From Liolophura sinensis (Eukaryota; Mollusca; Polyplacophora; Chitonida; Chitonidae): a stretch of 64,000 nt of DNA. Below the pieces are notes generated by a model, which was given only the letters and a program-made list of their open reading frames with translations, was not told where the DNA came from and searched no databases. Numbering within the stretch: the stretch's first letter is position 1; each line of letters starts with the position of its first letter. The position numbers and the translations under genes were made by a program. The stretch is taken from NCBI RefSeq assembly GCF_032854445.1, contig NC_088300.1, positions 75,879,966 to 75,943,965 on the forward strand. The letters run 5' to 3'. Shown piece by piece: positions 48,325 to 60,222 of the stretch.

Positions 48325-50255
48325 GGCCAAAAGGTCAACAATTACCCATAGACCTGGTGTGTAAGCTGACGATGGAGGGAGAACTCTCTGACAGGAATGT
48401 CAGGAATAAACTGTCACTTTGTTCCCCACGTAGTGTCAGTGCGGAGCCTCAGACCTTCTACCGTGTGGAACATCGCCAAACTACCCGCTTCTTTGAAAGA
48501 AAATAAACCAGGATTCCAAGAGGCATAGTTCTGGACGTTCTCTACCCCTCACCCCCTCAGCATGATTACCTGTGCTTAGCTAGTAAGGCTTACAACATGT
48601 ATATGCCTCTACAACTGACACTACCCTACACACACATGTGCTATGTACCGGCACAGAAATACACACATCAAGCTTCCTGTGTGAAGCCCCAATGTTAAGT
48701 TTCCAAAGGTTAAACGCTCTTTCTGTTTCAGAAGAAAAATTTGTTATTGCATTATCGGAACTGGAAAGCGTTCTTGATTTGTTTTTGTATACCCATTCAT
48801 AAATGTAATTACTTATACAACATACCTTCAACATGCAATAAATATACATTTTTTCACAATTAAGACCATCATGACCAGCTACAACCTCCTATACTGCACA
48901 CAGTTTAGAATATCTCCCAATTCTCACCAAAGCCAGTCCACACCTGGACAGGTATTTTTTTTTTCTTTTTAGTTGTCTTTCAAGTTTTTATTAGCAGAGG
49001 ATTGGGCAGCGCTCTCCACACAACGGGTGTTTGTAACCAAATCTTCGACCAAGGAGAGTGCTGACATCAACACAGCATTCCAGACATTTCCAAAATACAT
49101 ACACCTACAGCTAGGCAAACCTTCACAGGCACTGATGTGTTGAATTCACTGCACCAAAGCATGGATATCATTCCCAGATAACCAAACACCAAGTGTCCAT
49201 GCACATTTACCAGCAATTTAATCCGTTATGTATTCATTTAGACTGAGCATCTTATAGATTGACCTACATGTAAAGTGTCATGGAAACCTCTGTAGGGCAA
49301 CCATGACCAACAACAACAGCGACCAAAAATGGTAGTTTCAGGTATTTTGCAGACAAAACACTGTTTTATGATTCACAATTAAGTTCATTTTAGAGCTATA
49401 CCGTATTTTAAAAGATGACAGAGTAAGTACTGTATTTCAATCATCTGAAGTTTTTTCAATCGACACATTTTGCCTGATTTTGATTATTTATTATTATTTA
49501 TCGAAAAACTTAAGTATCACTTTAAGGCCTTAATTTATGAGCTTCTGACATTACATTTTTCACGGCTAAACTTTAGGTGAAATATAACGTATGTATAAGC
49601 CTTTCTAAACAACGGTTATGAGAAACCCAGCAACTCACAGTGGAAACGGACTGGACATCTTACTTAAAAACGAGTAGTCAAGAAAACCAATACCTGGTAT
49701 TTGTGCCCAAATTCATATTATTTCAGATTTAAAATATGCACATCTTCAAAGCATGTTCATATTTATGCTTAAGCCATAGTGAAAACCATGAGCCTAGTTT
49801 ACCCAAACATAAAACCTTTTCATCAGACACCATGTATAGAAACTGACCACAAATTTTCCTAATAATTCTCAAAGTAATTCCACTAAAATTTCAAAATTAA
49901 AATGCCTTCTTATTCAAAACATGTTCATCAAGCCCATTAAAACTTTCATGAGGGTGCAGTGAAAACTGATAGGCTGAAGTTGTCCCAAACATAAAACCAT
50001 ACTGTGGCGCACGGTTTTACATACATAGCCTACTGAAGTTAAAACCCTGGAAATTTTGAAAAAAATAATTCTTAAATAATCTTAAAATCAAAGAAGGTCC
50101 AGAAGATGTACTAAATCCACTAGCAGTGCTGTTTTTGTCACCTTTAAATGCCTAAATGACAATATTTAAAAGCATATTTAAGATTGATTCTTATGTCCCA
50201 AAATAATTATACTTTTTAAGTCAGTGAAGATGACAGATAAATGCAGCTAAGGGTT
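48325..50255. other. Non-coding; less AT-rich first part
   Basis: An 89-codon minus frame at 48580-48849 contains a possible tiny start exon (ATGTTGAAG/GTATGT) but nothing convincing. The region 48340-48570 is less AT-rich. From 49300 to 50255 it is featureless AT-rich DNA. Confidence 0.35.
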
Positions 50256-50416
50256 ACAGGATGTATCACAATTATAGGATGTATCACAATTATAGGATGC
50301 ATCACAATTACAGGATGTATCACAATTACAGGATGTATCACAATTATAGGATGTATCACAATTATAGGATGCATCACAATTACAGGATGTATCACAATTA
50401 CAGGATGTATCACAAT
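50256..50416. repeat. Minisatellite, 18-bp unit, 9 copies
   Basis: The unit AGGATGTATCACAATTAT has two point variants (TGC for TGT, and TAC for TAT) arranged as a repeated block, so a larger duplication of about 90 bp took part in its growth. The period is divisible by three and all six frames give repeat pseudo-peptides. Confidence 0.95.
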
Positions 50417-50906
50417 GCACTCTCATTAGGGAAGTGCAAGTTCCTTTACATACCACATTTAGTATTAATTAGTGAACAGATCAGACTAATCCAAAAAACC
50501 TACAATAAGTACATATCCATATGTCAGGCTGATGCTTAGATAACCCCAATAATGAAGTATGTATCAACGTACCACAGATATATCATCTATCAAAGAGATC
50601 ATTGCTCTCATCTGCTTTGTCACTCATTGTCTTCACATACACCACAATTAACTGACATATTTGTGGATACCATTTCACTGCAAATGAACTTGGAATTACG
50701 CTTCCCTGGCTACCTACTGGTGTATGTACTCCTGGATTTACATAATTAAGTGAGGTCTAATAAATTGCAATTAACATCACAGCATGTTTTTAACTGAATT
50801 CTGCTTACACCATGTTGCTAGAAGGTGTATAATCTACATGAACTGTTAGAATAAAACCCTAACTGAGGTAGACCATATTTAACCAGTTACTCGTGCCCAT
50901 TTGACC
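50417..50906. other. Non-coding
   Basis: Nothing recognised up to the target duplication of the next SINE. Confidence 0.4.
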
Positions 50907-50920
50907 ATTATCACACTGTC

Positions 50921-51020
50921 TTTCCCCAGGCTCTGTCTAGTTTCCTTCCACCATAATGCTGGCCACCATTGTGTTAGTGGAATATTCTTGAATACGGTGT
51001 AAAACAAATAAATCAAATAA
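50921..51020 (+). mobile_element. SINE family A, strongly 5'-truncated, 14-bp target duplication
   Basis: Only the 3' third is present: CCACCATAATGCTGGCC, GTGGAATATTCTTGAATACG and an AAATAAATCAAATAA tail. ATTATCACACTGTC at 50907-50920 and 51021-51034 bounds it exactly. Confidence 0.92.
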
Positions 51021-51034
51021 ATTATCACACTGTC

Positions 51035-51598
51035 ATCACTGCTCATTGTACGCAGACCCTCGGTCGATGGTCAGCGGACCCACGGCATATGATAATTAAA
51101 TGTTTTTACACAAAATATGGACAGATTTCCTATAAACCATCATGTCTGTCATGAACACTATGATGGCTCACAGCATATTTACTTGCCCATGAATTTCGCA
51201 CAAAATTTGAGTTTAAATAGCTTACTGTTTGGGACTTCAACTGTTTTGGATTGCCACCCATGCACACCATTCTCTTGATTACAGGGGATTCAAGTTTGTA
51301 CCAGGCGTCTCGAGTATAAAACATTTCGCTTTAATATAAATGACTTCACTCATTATTTAACAGCAAGCCTACTTAGAGGCATTTACCGTAGAGTTTTGTG
51401 CTGACAAATATTTGTATACGCCACACATTGCTTTCTAAGAAGTCCGCTGAGCTGTACATGACGGCTCCATACAACTATGGCAGCGTTCCACGTTGGATAC
51501 AAAATATACGATTATTTGAATTTATTGTGTAATGTGTTTAAGCCTTTGTGCTTATATACGCTAAGAAAACCTCTACTGGCAATGTATATGTAATGAGT
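51035..51598. other. Non-coding
   Basis: CGGTCGATGGTCAGCGGACC near 51060 resembles CGGATTATCGGCGGACC near 52235, so both may be pieces of one unidentified dispersed repeat. Nothing else seen. Confidence 0.35.
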
Positions 51599-51611
51599 CA
51601 TATCAGTGCTG

Positions 51612-51717
51612 TTCCCCCAGGGTCTGCCTCGTATCCTCCCAAAATAATGCTGTCGTCGTATAAGTGAAATATTCTTGAGTACGGCGTAAAACACCAATCA
51701 AATAAATAAATAAATAG
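51612..51717 (+). mobile_element. SINE family A, strongly 5'-truncated, 13-bp target duplication
   Basis: It holds CCCCCAGGGTCTGCCTCG, then GTCGTCGTATAAGTGAAATA, TTCTTGAGTACGGCG and an AATAAATAAATAAATAG tail. CATATCAGTGCTG at 51599-51611 and 51718-51730 is the duplication. A small internal deletion removed part of the TTTCCACCCACCATAATG block. Confidence 0.93.
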
Positions 51718-51850
51718 CATATCAGTGCTGACACAAGGCCTACAATTTATAAAGTTCAAGCATGTTAATTTCTTTCCCTTTAATCTCTAGTCCCTAAATT
51801 GTATCCCCAATTTCACAATTGTCGATGCTATCATTTATTAATTTTTATAA

Positions 51851-51891
51851 GCACAAAAACATGTTTATTTTTGATAAACATGTTTTTGTGC
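51851..51891. repeat. Hairpin with perfect 18-bp arms
   Basis: GCACAAAAACATGTTTAT and its exact reverse complement ATAAACATGTTTTTGTGC are separated by five bases (TTTTG). A (TA)n tract follows directly. It could form a cruciform or an RNA hairpin, or be the relic of a small inverted-repeat element. No target duplication was seen. Confidence 0.9.
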
Positions 51892-52395
51892 ATATAAATA
51901 TATATATATATATATATGCATCCTAAATTAACACCAAAGAAAGTAAAAACCAAAAACAGAGATTGTTGTTACCGGTTCAAAAAAATCTATTAGTGCAGTT
52001 CCAATCCAATTTTTGCTGTTACAGTAAAACAGCCCATATAATTACCTTTCACAAAATATCAGCCTCATCTGTGCATGTGTTATGTTCAAAATTAGTAATA
52101 AAGTTCTAAAAATTTATAGAGAAAGTCCCGCAAATAATACAAGGCCTACGTTGTACAACTGATGATGTTACATCAAACTCCAGCAGGTGAATGAATGTCG
52201 CAAAATAATACGCTGACCATTGCGCCACCATGGACGGATTATCGGCGGACCATGGGCCAACCCTACGCTCACCCTATGCGGAAGGGAGGAGGAGGATGAT
52301 GGCATGTTTGATCAGGGTCTGGTCATGGTCAGCGTGAAGTGGGTGTATGAGACACAGACCATCCGACCACAATGGGCGTAGGATTATGTAGGATT
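51892..52395. other. TA microsatellite then unique DNA
   Basis: A (TA)n tract spans about 51894-51917. The segment 52190-52380 is less AT-rich and shares the GGCGGACC-type words noted near 51060. No gene is supported. Confidence 0.4.
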
Positions 52396-53084
52396 TCATT
52401 GTACATACATGTACTAGTATGTATGTGTATACCTGGAAGTACACTTCACTGTACATACATGTACTAGTATGTATGTGTATACCTGGAAGTACACTTCACT
52501 GTACATACATGTACTAGTATGTATGTGTATACCTGGAAGTACACTTCACTGTACATACATGTACTAGTATGTATGTGTATGCCTGGAAGTACACTTCACT
52601 GTACATACATGTACTAGTATGTATGTGTATACCTGGAAGTACACTTCACTGTACATACATGTACTAGTATGTATGTGTTTGCCTGGAATTACACTTCACT
52701 GTACATACATGTACTAGTATGTATGTGTATACCTACACGTCTACAGTGTACACTGTAGGCTCTGTGCCTGGAATTACACTTCACTGTACATACATGTACT
52801 AGTATGTATGTGTATGTGTATGCCTGGAATTACACTCCACTGTACATACATGTACTAGTATGTATGTGTATGCCTGGAAGTACACTTCACTGTACATACA
52901 TGTACTAGTATGTATGTGTATGCCTGGAAGTACACTTCACTGTACATACATGTACTAGTATGTATGTGTATGCCTGGAAGTACACTTCACTGTACATACA
53001 TGTACTAGTATGTATGTGTATGCCTGGAATTACACTTCACTGTACATACATGTACTAGTATGTATGTGTATGCCTGGAAGTACA
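52396..53084. repeat. Minisatellite, 50-bp unit, 13 copies, inverted-repeat unit
   Basis: The ACTAG core recurs at 52413, then every 50 bp to 52713, then at 52798, 52854, 52904, 52954, 53004 and 53054. Each unit contains ACATACATGTACTAGTATGT, continuing ATGT, that is 8-bp perfect inverted arms ACATACAT/ATGTATGT around GTACTAGT. Between the seventh and eighth copies extra sequence holds the perfect palindrome CTACAGTGTACACTGTAG (52741-52758). Variants TATACC, TATGCC and GGAATT occur in blocks, suggesting segmental amplification. Confidence 0.96.
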
Positions 53085-53273
53085 CTGCTCTGGACAAGTA
53101 CATGTACTACACTGGTATCTGGAATGCACACACTTCCAAAATCCCACATTCTCCACTTAACAATGAATTACAATTTATGGCCCTGGTGCATGGAATTACA
53201 CTTCATTGTACTAGGAATTACACGCCTTATAAGTATACCCTAAACCACGATAGAACTCATCAGTGGTTGTATC

Positions 53274-53557
53274 TGAGTGAGTGCTTTAACCTCGTACATA
53301 ACAATTTTTCACTCATATGATGAGGAAGGAGTCCTTAGAGTGCATGTATGTGTGATGTGCCCCCTTGTTGCAGGACAAATTTCCGCCACTCTTTTATCTA
53401 GTGCAGCTTGTCATAAAGTGTAATTCACTGTACCGCAGATGACTTATAGAAAGCAAGCAAGCTGCCTCACCCGAACCATCATACTGATATGGGTCAACCA
53501 GTCATTGCACTATTCCTTCAACGCCAAACTTTTTTAAGGTCTTAGGTGTGACCCAAC
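53274..53557 (-). mobile_element. SINE family B, diverged, head-truncated
   Basis: On the plus strand it runs GAGTGAGTGCTTTAACCTCG, ACAATTTTTCACTCATATGA, CCCTTGTTGCAGGACAAATT and CATACTGATATGGGTCAACC to GTCTTAGGTGTGACCC. Many substitutions and an insertion of about 20 bp near 53415 make it older than the copy at 45905. The tRNA-like head beyond GTGTGAC is missing and no target duplication was found. Confidence 0.9.
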
Positions 53558-56500
53558 CCAACACCATGAGGAATTATATATGGGAACTCTATATTCTAAG
53601 AGAAATTTCACCTTACATTTGGGCATACACAGTGCATCTGAAAAACAATAAATACCGACACAAGGATATCTATTCATAAATATCAAAATAGTAGCCACAG
53701 ATAAATTTGTATTATATATATTAGCAGAGAAAAATGACCTATAAATCAAGTACACCACTGAAAATACAAATTTACACATACAATTGTAAAAAAAAATTTA
53801 AAATGCAGAATGCCTTTTTTTATTATTCTTTTTTACCCTCCTTTGTAATATAACCTGTAATTATCCTCATTATTGTTCACACTATGAAATCCAAAACAGA
53901 ATGTATTTTATTTGTTCAGTGAAATTTGAGAACATTATCATGTATCAACAAGGGAGACAATTCTGGCAGTTAAAGTTACATGCTTCTATCACTGGTACCA
54001 ATACTAGTAAATAATAGATACAGTGAATTCATATATCATGATAATAATTCTGTTAGATCAAACAAGTTCAGTATCAATGTACATGTAGGACATAGCTTAC
54101 ATGTAGATGAAAGACTCACAGCTAGGTTTATGCAGAAGCAGTTAAATGAACGTGCACAGGTTCAAAGTGTGGGCAAAGTTCAGAGAATGACTTGACTGCC
54201 ATAATAACAATACCATTTTAACATGTCAACTATAGAAAAATAGTGTAATTTCCAATCTAGCAAAAGTGTGCAGATCTTGCTTAATTAATTATGATCTTTT
54301 TATGAACGTCCTCGTTACAATAACGGATATTGTGATAAATAGTAATGTGATTAGTGGAGACAGCAGATGGTGACCCTAAATCTGTACACCAATGTACCTG
54401 TCACCGCCTGCCATTTCACAACATACCTAGCAAAACACCTCTAGCATTTGTTCCTCAGACATAACAACACTGCTAGCTAGGACTCATGTCCATGGCTCAC
54501 CTGGGATTTGAACTTGTGTCACTTCACACTCTCACTACAGTGTAGCTGTTGCCTGTAAAGTACATTCATTGTATCTAAGGTGGCTTTTGTTATGTATCAT
54601 TTACAAATTATATCAACTGATGAGTGCAAAAAAGATACTCCTCAACCCCCTATTAGTGTCCAGGGGCCAGTTGTGCAAAAGTGTATAAGTTAAACCAGGC
54701 TGAAATCTTAATACTAGTCTCATCCTAATATAAATTAAATGACATTTTAGTCTGGACTAAAGTTCATAGCAGGCTTAAGCCCTAATACAATTAGGCCCTA
54801 AACAACTGGACCCAGCAGAAACCACGTGTAACAAGGTTTATCCCCCCAAAGACATTACCCTCATAGAAGACATTCTGAGCACTACCTGAATCATATTACA
54901 AAAAGGACTCCATAAAATCTTCGTCTATTGTCAGTTAAAGTAAACCTGAACCTCATCAACCAGTCACATTATCTCTATACTAGTTTTTTCTTGTGATGCT
55001 GCTAATTACATACACATACGTCATGGCACCTAACAATTAACTGCCAGATATATACATGTATATAATTACAGCAATCTAGTCACGGAGCTTACATCAGTCG
55101 GTCATCTCGTTATATGATCATCCCTCCACTGATTTACTGAGTGACTTACATGTGACTGACGTATCCCAGGCTATAAACCATGAAGACTTCCAGCACTTCA
55201 ACATATGATGAATGGTATCCAGCCAGTCAGATAATTATCACTGCACTGGCACCTTACCACAGCCTATCAACCCTCTCCCACTGCTGCATGGTAGGAGACA
55301 GGTTTCCATTGGAGACTGCCCACTTTTTATTCTTGATATTACTCTTGAGTTAATGGCAATAAGCCCCAACCCAATAAATAAGTAACTAATTCAAGTACAT
55401 CACCGCTGTATGAAGTTACTCTGTAAAGTCGTTAAAAAGAAAGCATATTAACACAGGCGTAAATGAATTTAAGTAAAAGAAGGCTAAAATATGAAGTAAG
55501 ATTCACCATGTAGACAACTGAAAACTATGTGTAAAAATACTGTTATTTACTTTTTCAGATTTTCTGAGAATGTTGAAAGGCATTCAGATATTTGAATACT
55601 ATGGTGGGCTTTACAGGCATGTTGATGGCATCTAGGAACTCTGACGTCACATCACATTTTTCTCTGATATTTACCAGAAGGAAGGAATTTTTAGGAACAT
55701 TATTTAATTAATCTTTTACTCATGGGTAAAAAGAGTTATTGCAACATTCAGTGTCATGATTAAGGCTGAAAATCTTCAGAGTTCTTAAACCCTGATAGTA
55801 TGGTCCATAAAGCTTAGAATTAGAATTTGAATGTTTGAACACCTTTAACTCCCTTGACAAAAAATTTGAAAAGTAAATGAAAATATATTTATGCATAGTT
55901 TTAAGATGTCTATTTAGTGATGCCTACTTTGATTTTAGAGGTCTTTTCCTTTACGATGTAGCCTATGACCTTGAAGAAGGTAAGAATCCATTACTTTAAA
56001 TTGGCTGAAATCAATAACCGGTATCATGCCATCAACTGTATTGCACAAAAGCATGTCTTTATCACATGTTTCTGCAATAAAATCGGCAACTACTAAATAG
56101 GTAACAATTGTGGATGATGATCACCAGTGTTTACTCTCTGTCCACCTGACAGTGTCATGTAGATGTCATGTGTCAAGTGTTTCTATCCATGCATGATGGT
56201 TGTTGATAGCAGACAGCAGAACAATGAGTGATAGCCCCTATGTCACCTCATATATGTATGCCAAATAGGCTGGACAGCACATGTACTTATGCATCTGTTC
56301 AGTGAGGCTCAGGAGGGGAATGAGGCCACTAAACTCATGGAAACTCACCCGGAAAAATTCACTAATTTGCATCCATACAATTATGCTCTTAAAACATAAA
56401 AACTACTTTCTTTATATCACATGTAAAAAGCTGATTAGGAGGTGTGGAAACTTGGTATTGCCTTTCATGTAATGGCACTTACAAGCTTGCATAATGAATG

Positions 56501-56680
56501 CCAAGGAAATCAATAATCCAACTATATGAACCATAAATGTATATACATGTCTAATTTTCTGGCAAACAACGTTTGGCTATCAAAACCCAAGAGTGTTATG
56601 TGTAGACCAGTTCTAAGATATCTTAATGCAATATTTGGCTTTCCCAGGCTTACTTAATGGGTTATACTTTACCCAATTAG
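53558..56680. other. Non-coding, with a possible tRNA-like fragment
   Basis: At about 54483-54560 the minus strand reads GTTCAAATCCCAGGTGAGCC, a B-box-like word that may be an old SINE head. A microexon candidate at 55258 is listed separately. Otherwise AT-rich and featureless. Confidence 0.35.
55258..55283 (-). CDS. Candidate 26-nt microexon
   Basis: On the minus strand an excellent acceptor (CCTGTCTCCTACCATGCAG) precedes 26 nt reading QWERVDRL in phase 0, ending at GCTGTG/GTAAGG. A second AG three bases in gives a 23-nt form. Exit phase is 2. Splice signals are good, coding evidence minimal, partner exons unknown. Confidence 0.2.
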
Positions 56681-56820
56681 CTAACAGTGTTCCCATGTCA
56701 GACAAAACAGCTGTGATTGATTTTCAAGGGGTGTGACGGTCGGGTTAACCACAAACAAATTGTCTTCATCACTCACAATTACCTCCAACAACGCTAATCG
56801 CTCTTTGTCCAAGCAGTTTT
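56681..56820 (-). CDS. Weak candidate terminal exon
   Basis: After GTGCACTGTTCAG in minus sense, a phase-1 entry gives 45 open codons, NCLDKERLALLEVIVSDEDN then LFVVNPTVTPLENQ and a stop at 56681-56683. An internal GAG/GTAATT donor would end it after 12 codons instead. Composition is convincingly protein-like, the acceptor only moderate. No family recognised. Confidence 0.2.
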
Positions 56821-56839
56821 CTGAACAGTGCACTTTTCA

Positions 56840-57270
56840 GTGAATTAAGTGATGGAGACATGTGTAATTTTACCCCCCTTCCCCCCCCCCCTAAAATCTT
56901 CCACACTTAATCACACACATTTCTGCTCTATGAGGACTTTAGGGGAAGTCATCGGCAGTGGAAAGTTAGACAGCTTGGTGGGTGGGCATTTCGCTGGATC
57001 AATATGCAGTATCCGATGCTTAGTCGATTCGCTCCATGCCATTTTATCAATACCACTTATAACCCACCCTTGTCACATCCATTTCTCCGACTCACTCTCC
57101 CATTCCAGATTTCTGCAGCGGTCACAGGATTTGCTCTGGGCAACCTTCAATCGTTATCACAATATTTTGAGAGAAGCTTAACAGACAGTTCCTTTTGTGG
57201 TGAAGAGATCAGAGTATAGTGCTATCTTCTCTGTTTGCCCACCAGCTAGCCCAAGTAAGGTGGAAAATAC
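56840..57270. other. Less AT-rich patch with a long plus frame
   Basis: A plus frame of 110 codons at 56849-57181 overlaps a second plus frame at 57004-57219. A C-run lies at 56880-56891. Both frames are proline/serine/histidine-rich with no recognisable domain. The patch could be regulatory, transcribed, or merely stop-poor. Confidence 0.25.
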
Positions 57271-57476
57271 CTTTCATTGACTGTTGAGCTTGAATTAGAA
57301 ACACCGACACATGTCCCTTTTGAATGGAGTGCTTGACGGTTTGACCAAATTGTTTGATTCATTACGACTCTGGAGGCTGGCAACACAAGAGCTGATCGAT
57401 CTGTTGGCATAGCGGTCAGTGGATGTGTCTTTGTAGATCTGGCAAACTTTCCAGACCACAGTTGTGTAATCTCTGC
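57271..57476 (-). CDS. Weak candidate internal exon
   Basis: In minus sense an AG after CTTAATTGCTTGAAG opens 206 nt that end at GAAAG/GTATTT. Phase 0 gives AEITQLWSGKFARSTK ... NQTIWSNRQALHSKG and exits in phase 2. A second frame, reading RDYTTVVWKVCQIYKDTSTD, is open almost to the end. Two overlapping open frames of this length in a patch with balanced composition suggest an exon or a conserved element. The donor is not strong. Product unknown. Confidence 0.22.
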
Positions 57477-57751
57477 CTTCAAGCAATTAAGGTATGACTT
57501 ATCACAGAGGACACAAATTCCAACCCTGACAGTTTTGATAAAATTAATGTGTTTAAATCATATCATGCATATTTACAGCCAGTTTTCTGGAAATTAAGTT
57601 ATATTAAATGTTTATACAATTAAATCAATTATTTTGTATGATATATATTATGCAATATATATAGAATTTTACCACTAAACATGACAGTGCATTGTAATGA
57701 TGATTTACTGTCAATTTCATCATGCCTTGCATCCCATTGTACACTCTGTCT
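57477..57751. other. Spacer, AT-rich
   Basis: AT-rich DNA with ATATATTATGCAATATATAT near 57643, leading into the large array. Confidence 0.4.
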
Positions 57752-58745
57752 TGTTATTACATACCCTGCATACATACATTACATACATTTATCCTCACTT
57801 ATTACATACCCTGCATACATACATTACATACATTTATCCTCACTTAATACATACCCTGCATACATACATTACATACATTTATCCTGACTTATTACATACC
57901 TTGCATACATACATTATATACATTTATCCTCACTTATTACATACCCTGCATACATACATTATATACATTTATCCTGACTTATTACATACCTTGCATACAT
58001 ACATTACACACATTTATCTCACTTATTACATACCCTGCATACATACATTACATACATTTATCCTCACTTATTACATACCCTGCATACATGCATTACATAC
58101 ATTTATCCTCACTTATTACATACCCTGCATACATACATTACATACATTTATCCTGACTTATTACATACACTGCATACACACATTATATACATTTATCCTC
58201 ACTTATTACATACCCTGCATACATACATTACATACATTTATCCTCACTTATTACATACCTTGCATACATACATTACATACATTTATCCCCACCTATTACA
58301 TACCCTGCATACATACATTACATACATTTATCCTCACTTATTACATACCTTGCATACATACATTACATACATTTATCCTGACTTATTACATACACTGCAT
58401 ACATACATTACATACATTTATCCCTGCATACATACATTACATACATTTATCCTGACTTATTACATACCTTGCATACATACATTACACACATCTATCCTCA
58501 CTTATTACATACCTTGCATACATGCATTACATACATTTATCCTGACTTATTACATACCTTGCATACATACATTACATACATTTATCCTCACTTATTACAT
58601 ACCTTGCATACATACATTACATACATTTATCCTCACTTATTACATACCTTGCATACACACATTACATACATTAACCGTGACTTATATTGCATACATTACA
58701 TAGATTTATCCCGATTTACATTACATACATTTATCCAGACTTATT
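57752..58745. repeat. Large minisatellite, 45-bp unit, about 22 copies
   Basis: The unit contains TTATTACATACCCTGCATAC, ATACATTACATACATTTATC and CTCAC. CCTGCATAC/CTTGCATAC and CTCAC/CTGAC variants alternate. A copy at about 58421-58450 is shortened by about 15 bp. The period of 15 codons produces the longest apparent plus frame (252 codons, Thr/His/Tyr/Ile-rich), which I treat as an artefact. Confidence 0.96.
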
Positions 58746-59446
58746 AGGAAGTTTGATCACCATCACAAAACCAGCCAACATAATGAAGTCTCACAATAAT
58801 GTGTCCAAGCTTTTGATGAGAAATAATTTCATTAAATCATGTGGACACTGATGATCAAAAATACTCCTAGTTCTTATTAATATTCTTTGTGGTGCTTCAA
58901 TAAAAGTGGAAACCTTTGAAGCCAATTCTGAGCAGGAAGCTGGCAATGATCTGGTCAGAGTAGCTCTTACCGCATACCACTTAGCAAACGGTTACTTCTG
59001 AGATTGGGGTATTTTGGCATGTTCTTACATGGCTGAAGCAGATTGCTGGGAACTAGCCAAACTATTTAATGATTTTTTTCCCCAAAACTGCCAAAAGAAC
59101 ACCTCATATTCTGAGAATCTGGTGTCAGAATTGCAGAAGAAGCCAAATAGGAGATCTAGTGTTAGAAGAGGAAACCGACAACAAAATTAAATTCCCAAAG
59201 AGGGTTAAGATAGGTTTCAACTCTTCATTTTCTTTTCCACAGAAAAAATTGCTTTGTGGCACCTAAAATAAGCACGTTCAAATAACAGACCTCTATTGTT
59301 TATGAGTCACACTGGCAACACACCTCAAATACTAATTTGTCATGATCCAAAAAGGTCCTTTAATTATTATACTTTGGCTCCTGTTCTATCCAACACAGGA
59401 ACTTCTTTGAGAGACTTCCAAGGAGTAGTTTCAGATCAATCTTTCT
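58746..59446. other. Non-coding
   Basis: No gene, SINE or array recognised between the two large arrays. Confidence 0.4.
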
Positions 59447-60222
59447 GTTCCAATCCTGGAATGAAACAGGCCCAATGTCTCATTTCCAGTCCTGGAAGGA
59501 CACTGGCCCAAGGTCTCATTCCTAATTCTGGAAGGACACAGACCCTACACAGGCCCAACGTCTCATTTCCAATACTGGAAGGGCACAGGCCCAAAGACTC
59601 ACTTCCAATACTGTGAGGACACAGGTCCAATGTCTCACTTCCATTACTGGAAGCAAGACAAGGGTCCAATGTTTCACTTCCAACCCTGAAAGGACACTGG
59701 CCGAATGTCTCATTTCCAATACTGGAAGGACATAGGCCCAATGACTCACTTCCAATACTGTAAGGACACAGGCCCAATGTCTCACATTCATTACTGGAAG
59801 TGAGACACAGGCCCAATGTTTCAATTCCAATACTGGAAGAACACAGGCCCAATGTCTCATTTCCAATATTGGAAGGACGTAGACCCAATGACTCACTTCC
59901 AATACTGTAAGGACACAGGCCCAATGTCTCACTTTCATTACTGAAAGCGAGACACAGGCCCAATGTTTCATTTCCAATACTGGAAGGACACAGGCCCAAT
60001 GTCTCATTTCCAATATTGGAAGGGCGTAGACCCAATGACTTACTTCCAATACTGTGAGGACACAGGCCCAATGTCTCACTTTCACTACTGGAAGCGAGAC
60101 AAGGGTCCAATGTCTCACTTACAATACTGGAAGGACACAGGCTCAATTTTTCACTTCCAATACTGGAGGGACAAGGGCTCAACGTCTCACTTCCAATACT
60201 GGAAGGACAAGGGCTCAACATC
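59447..60222. repeat. Large minisatellite, 36-bp unit, about 21 copies, hairpin in most units
   Basis: The unit contains CCCAATGTCTCATTTCCAAT and ACTGGAAGGACACAGG. CTTCCAATACTGGAAG and its variants form a 6-bp inverted repeat around four bases in many units. A higher-order period of about 180 bp is visible (units with ATTACTGGAAGCGAGACA recur). The 262- and 198-codon minus frames are by-products of a period divisible by three. Confidence 0.95.

Noticed and set aside
52396-53084. CRISPR array, because of regular near-identical repeats
   Set aside because: Units are directly contiguous with no unique spacers, the context is animal nuclear DNA, and no cas genes are present. The same holds for all other arrays here.
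57697-58703. Apparent 252- and 147-codon proteins on plus
   Set aside because: They lie wholly inside a 45-bp tandem array; a period of 15 codons keeps frames open regardless of coding function.
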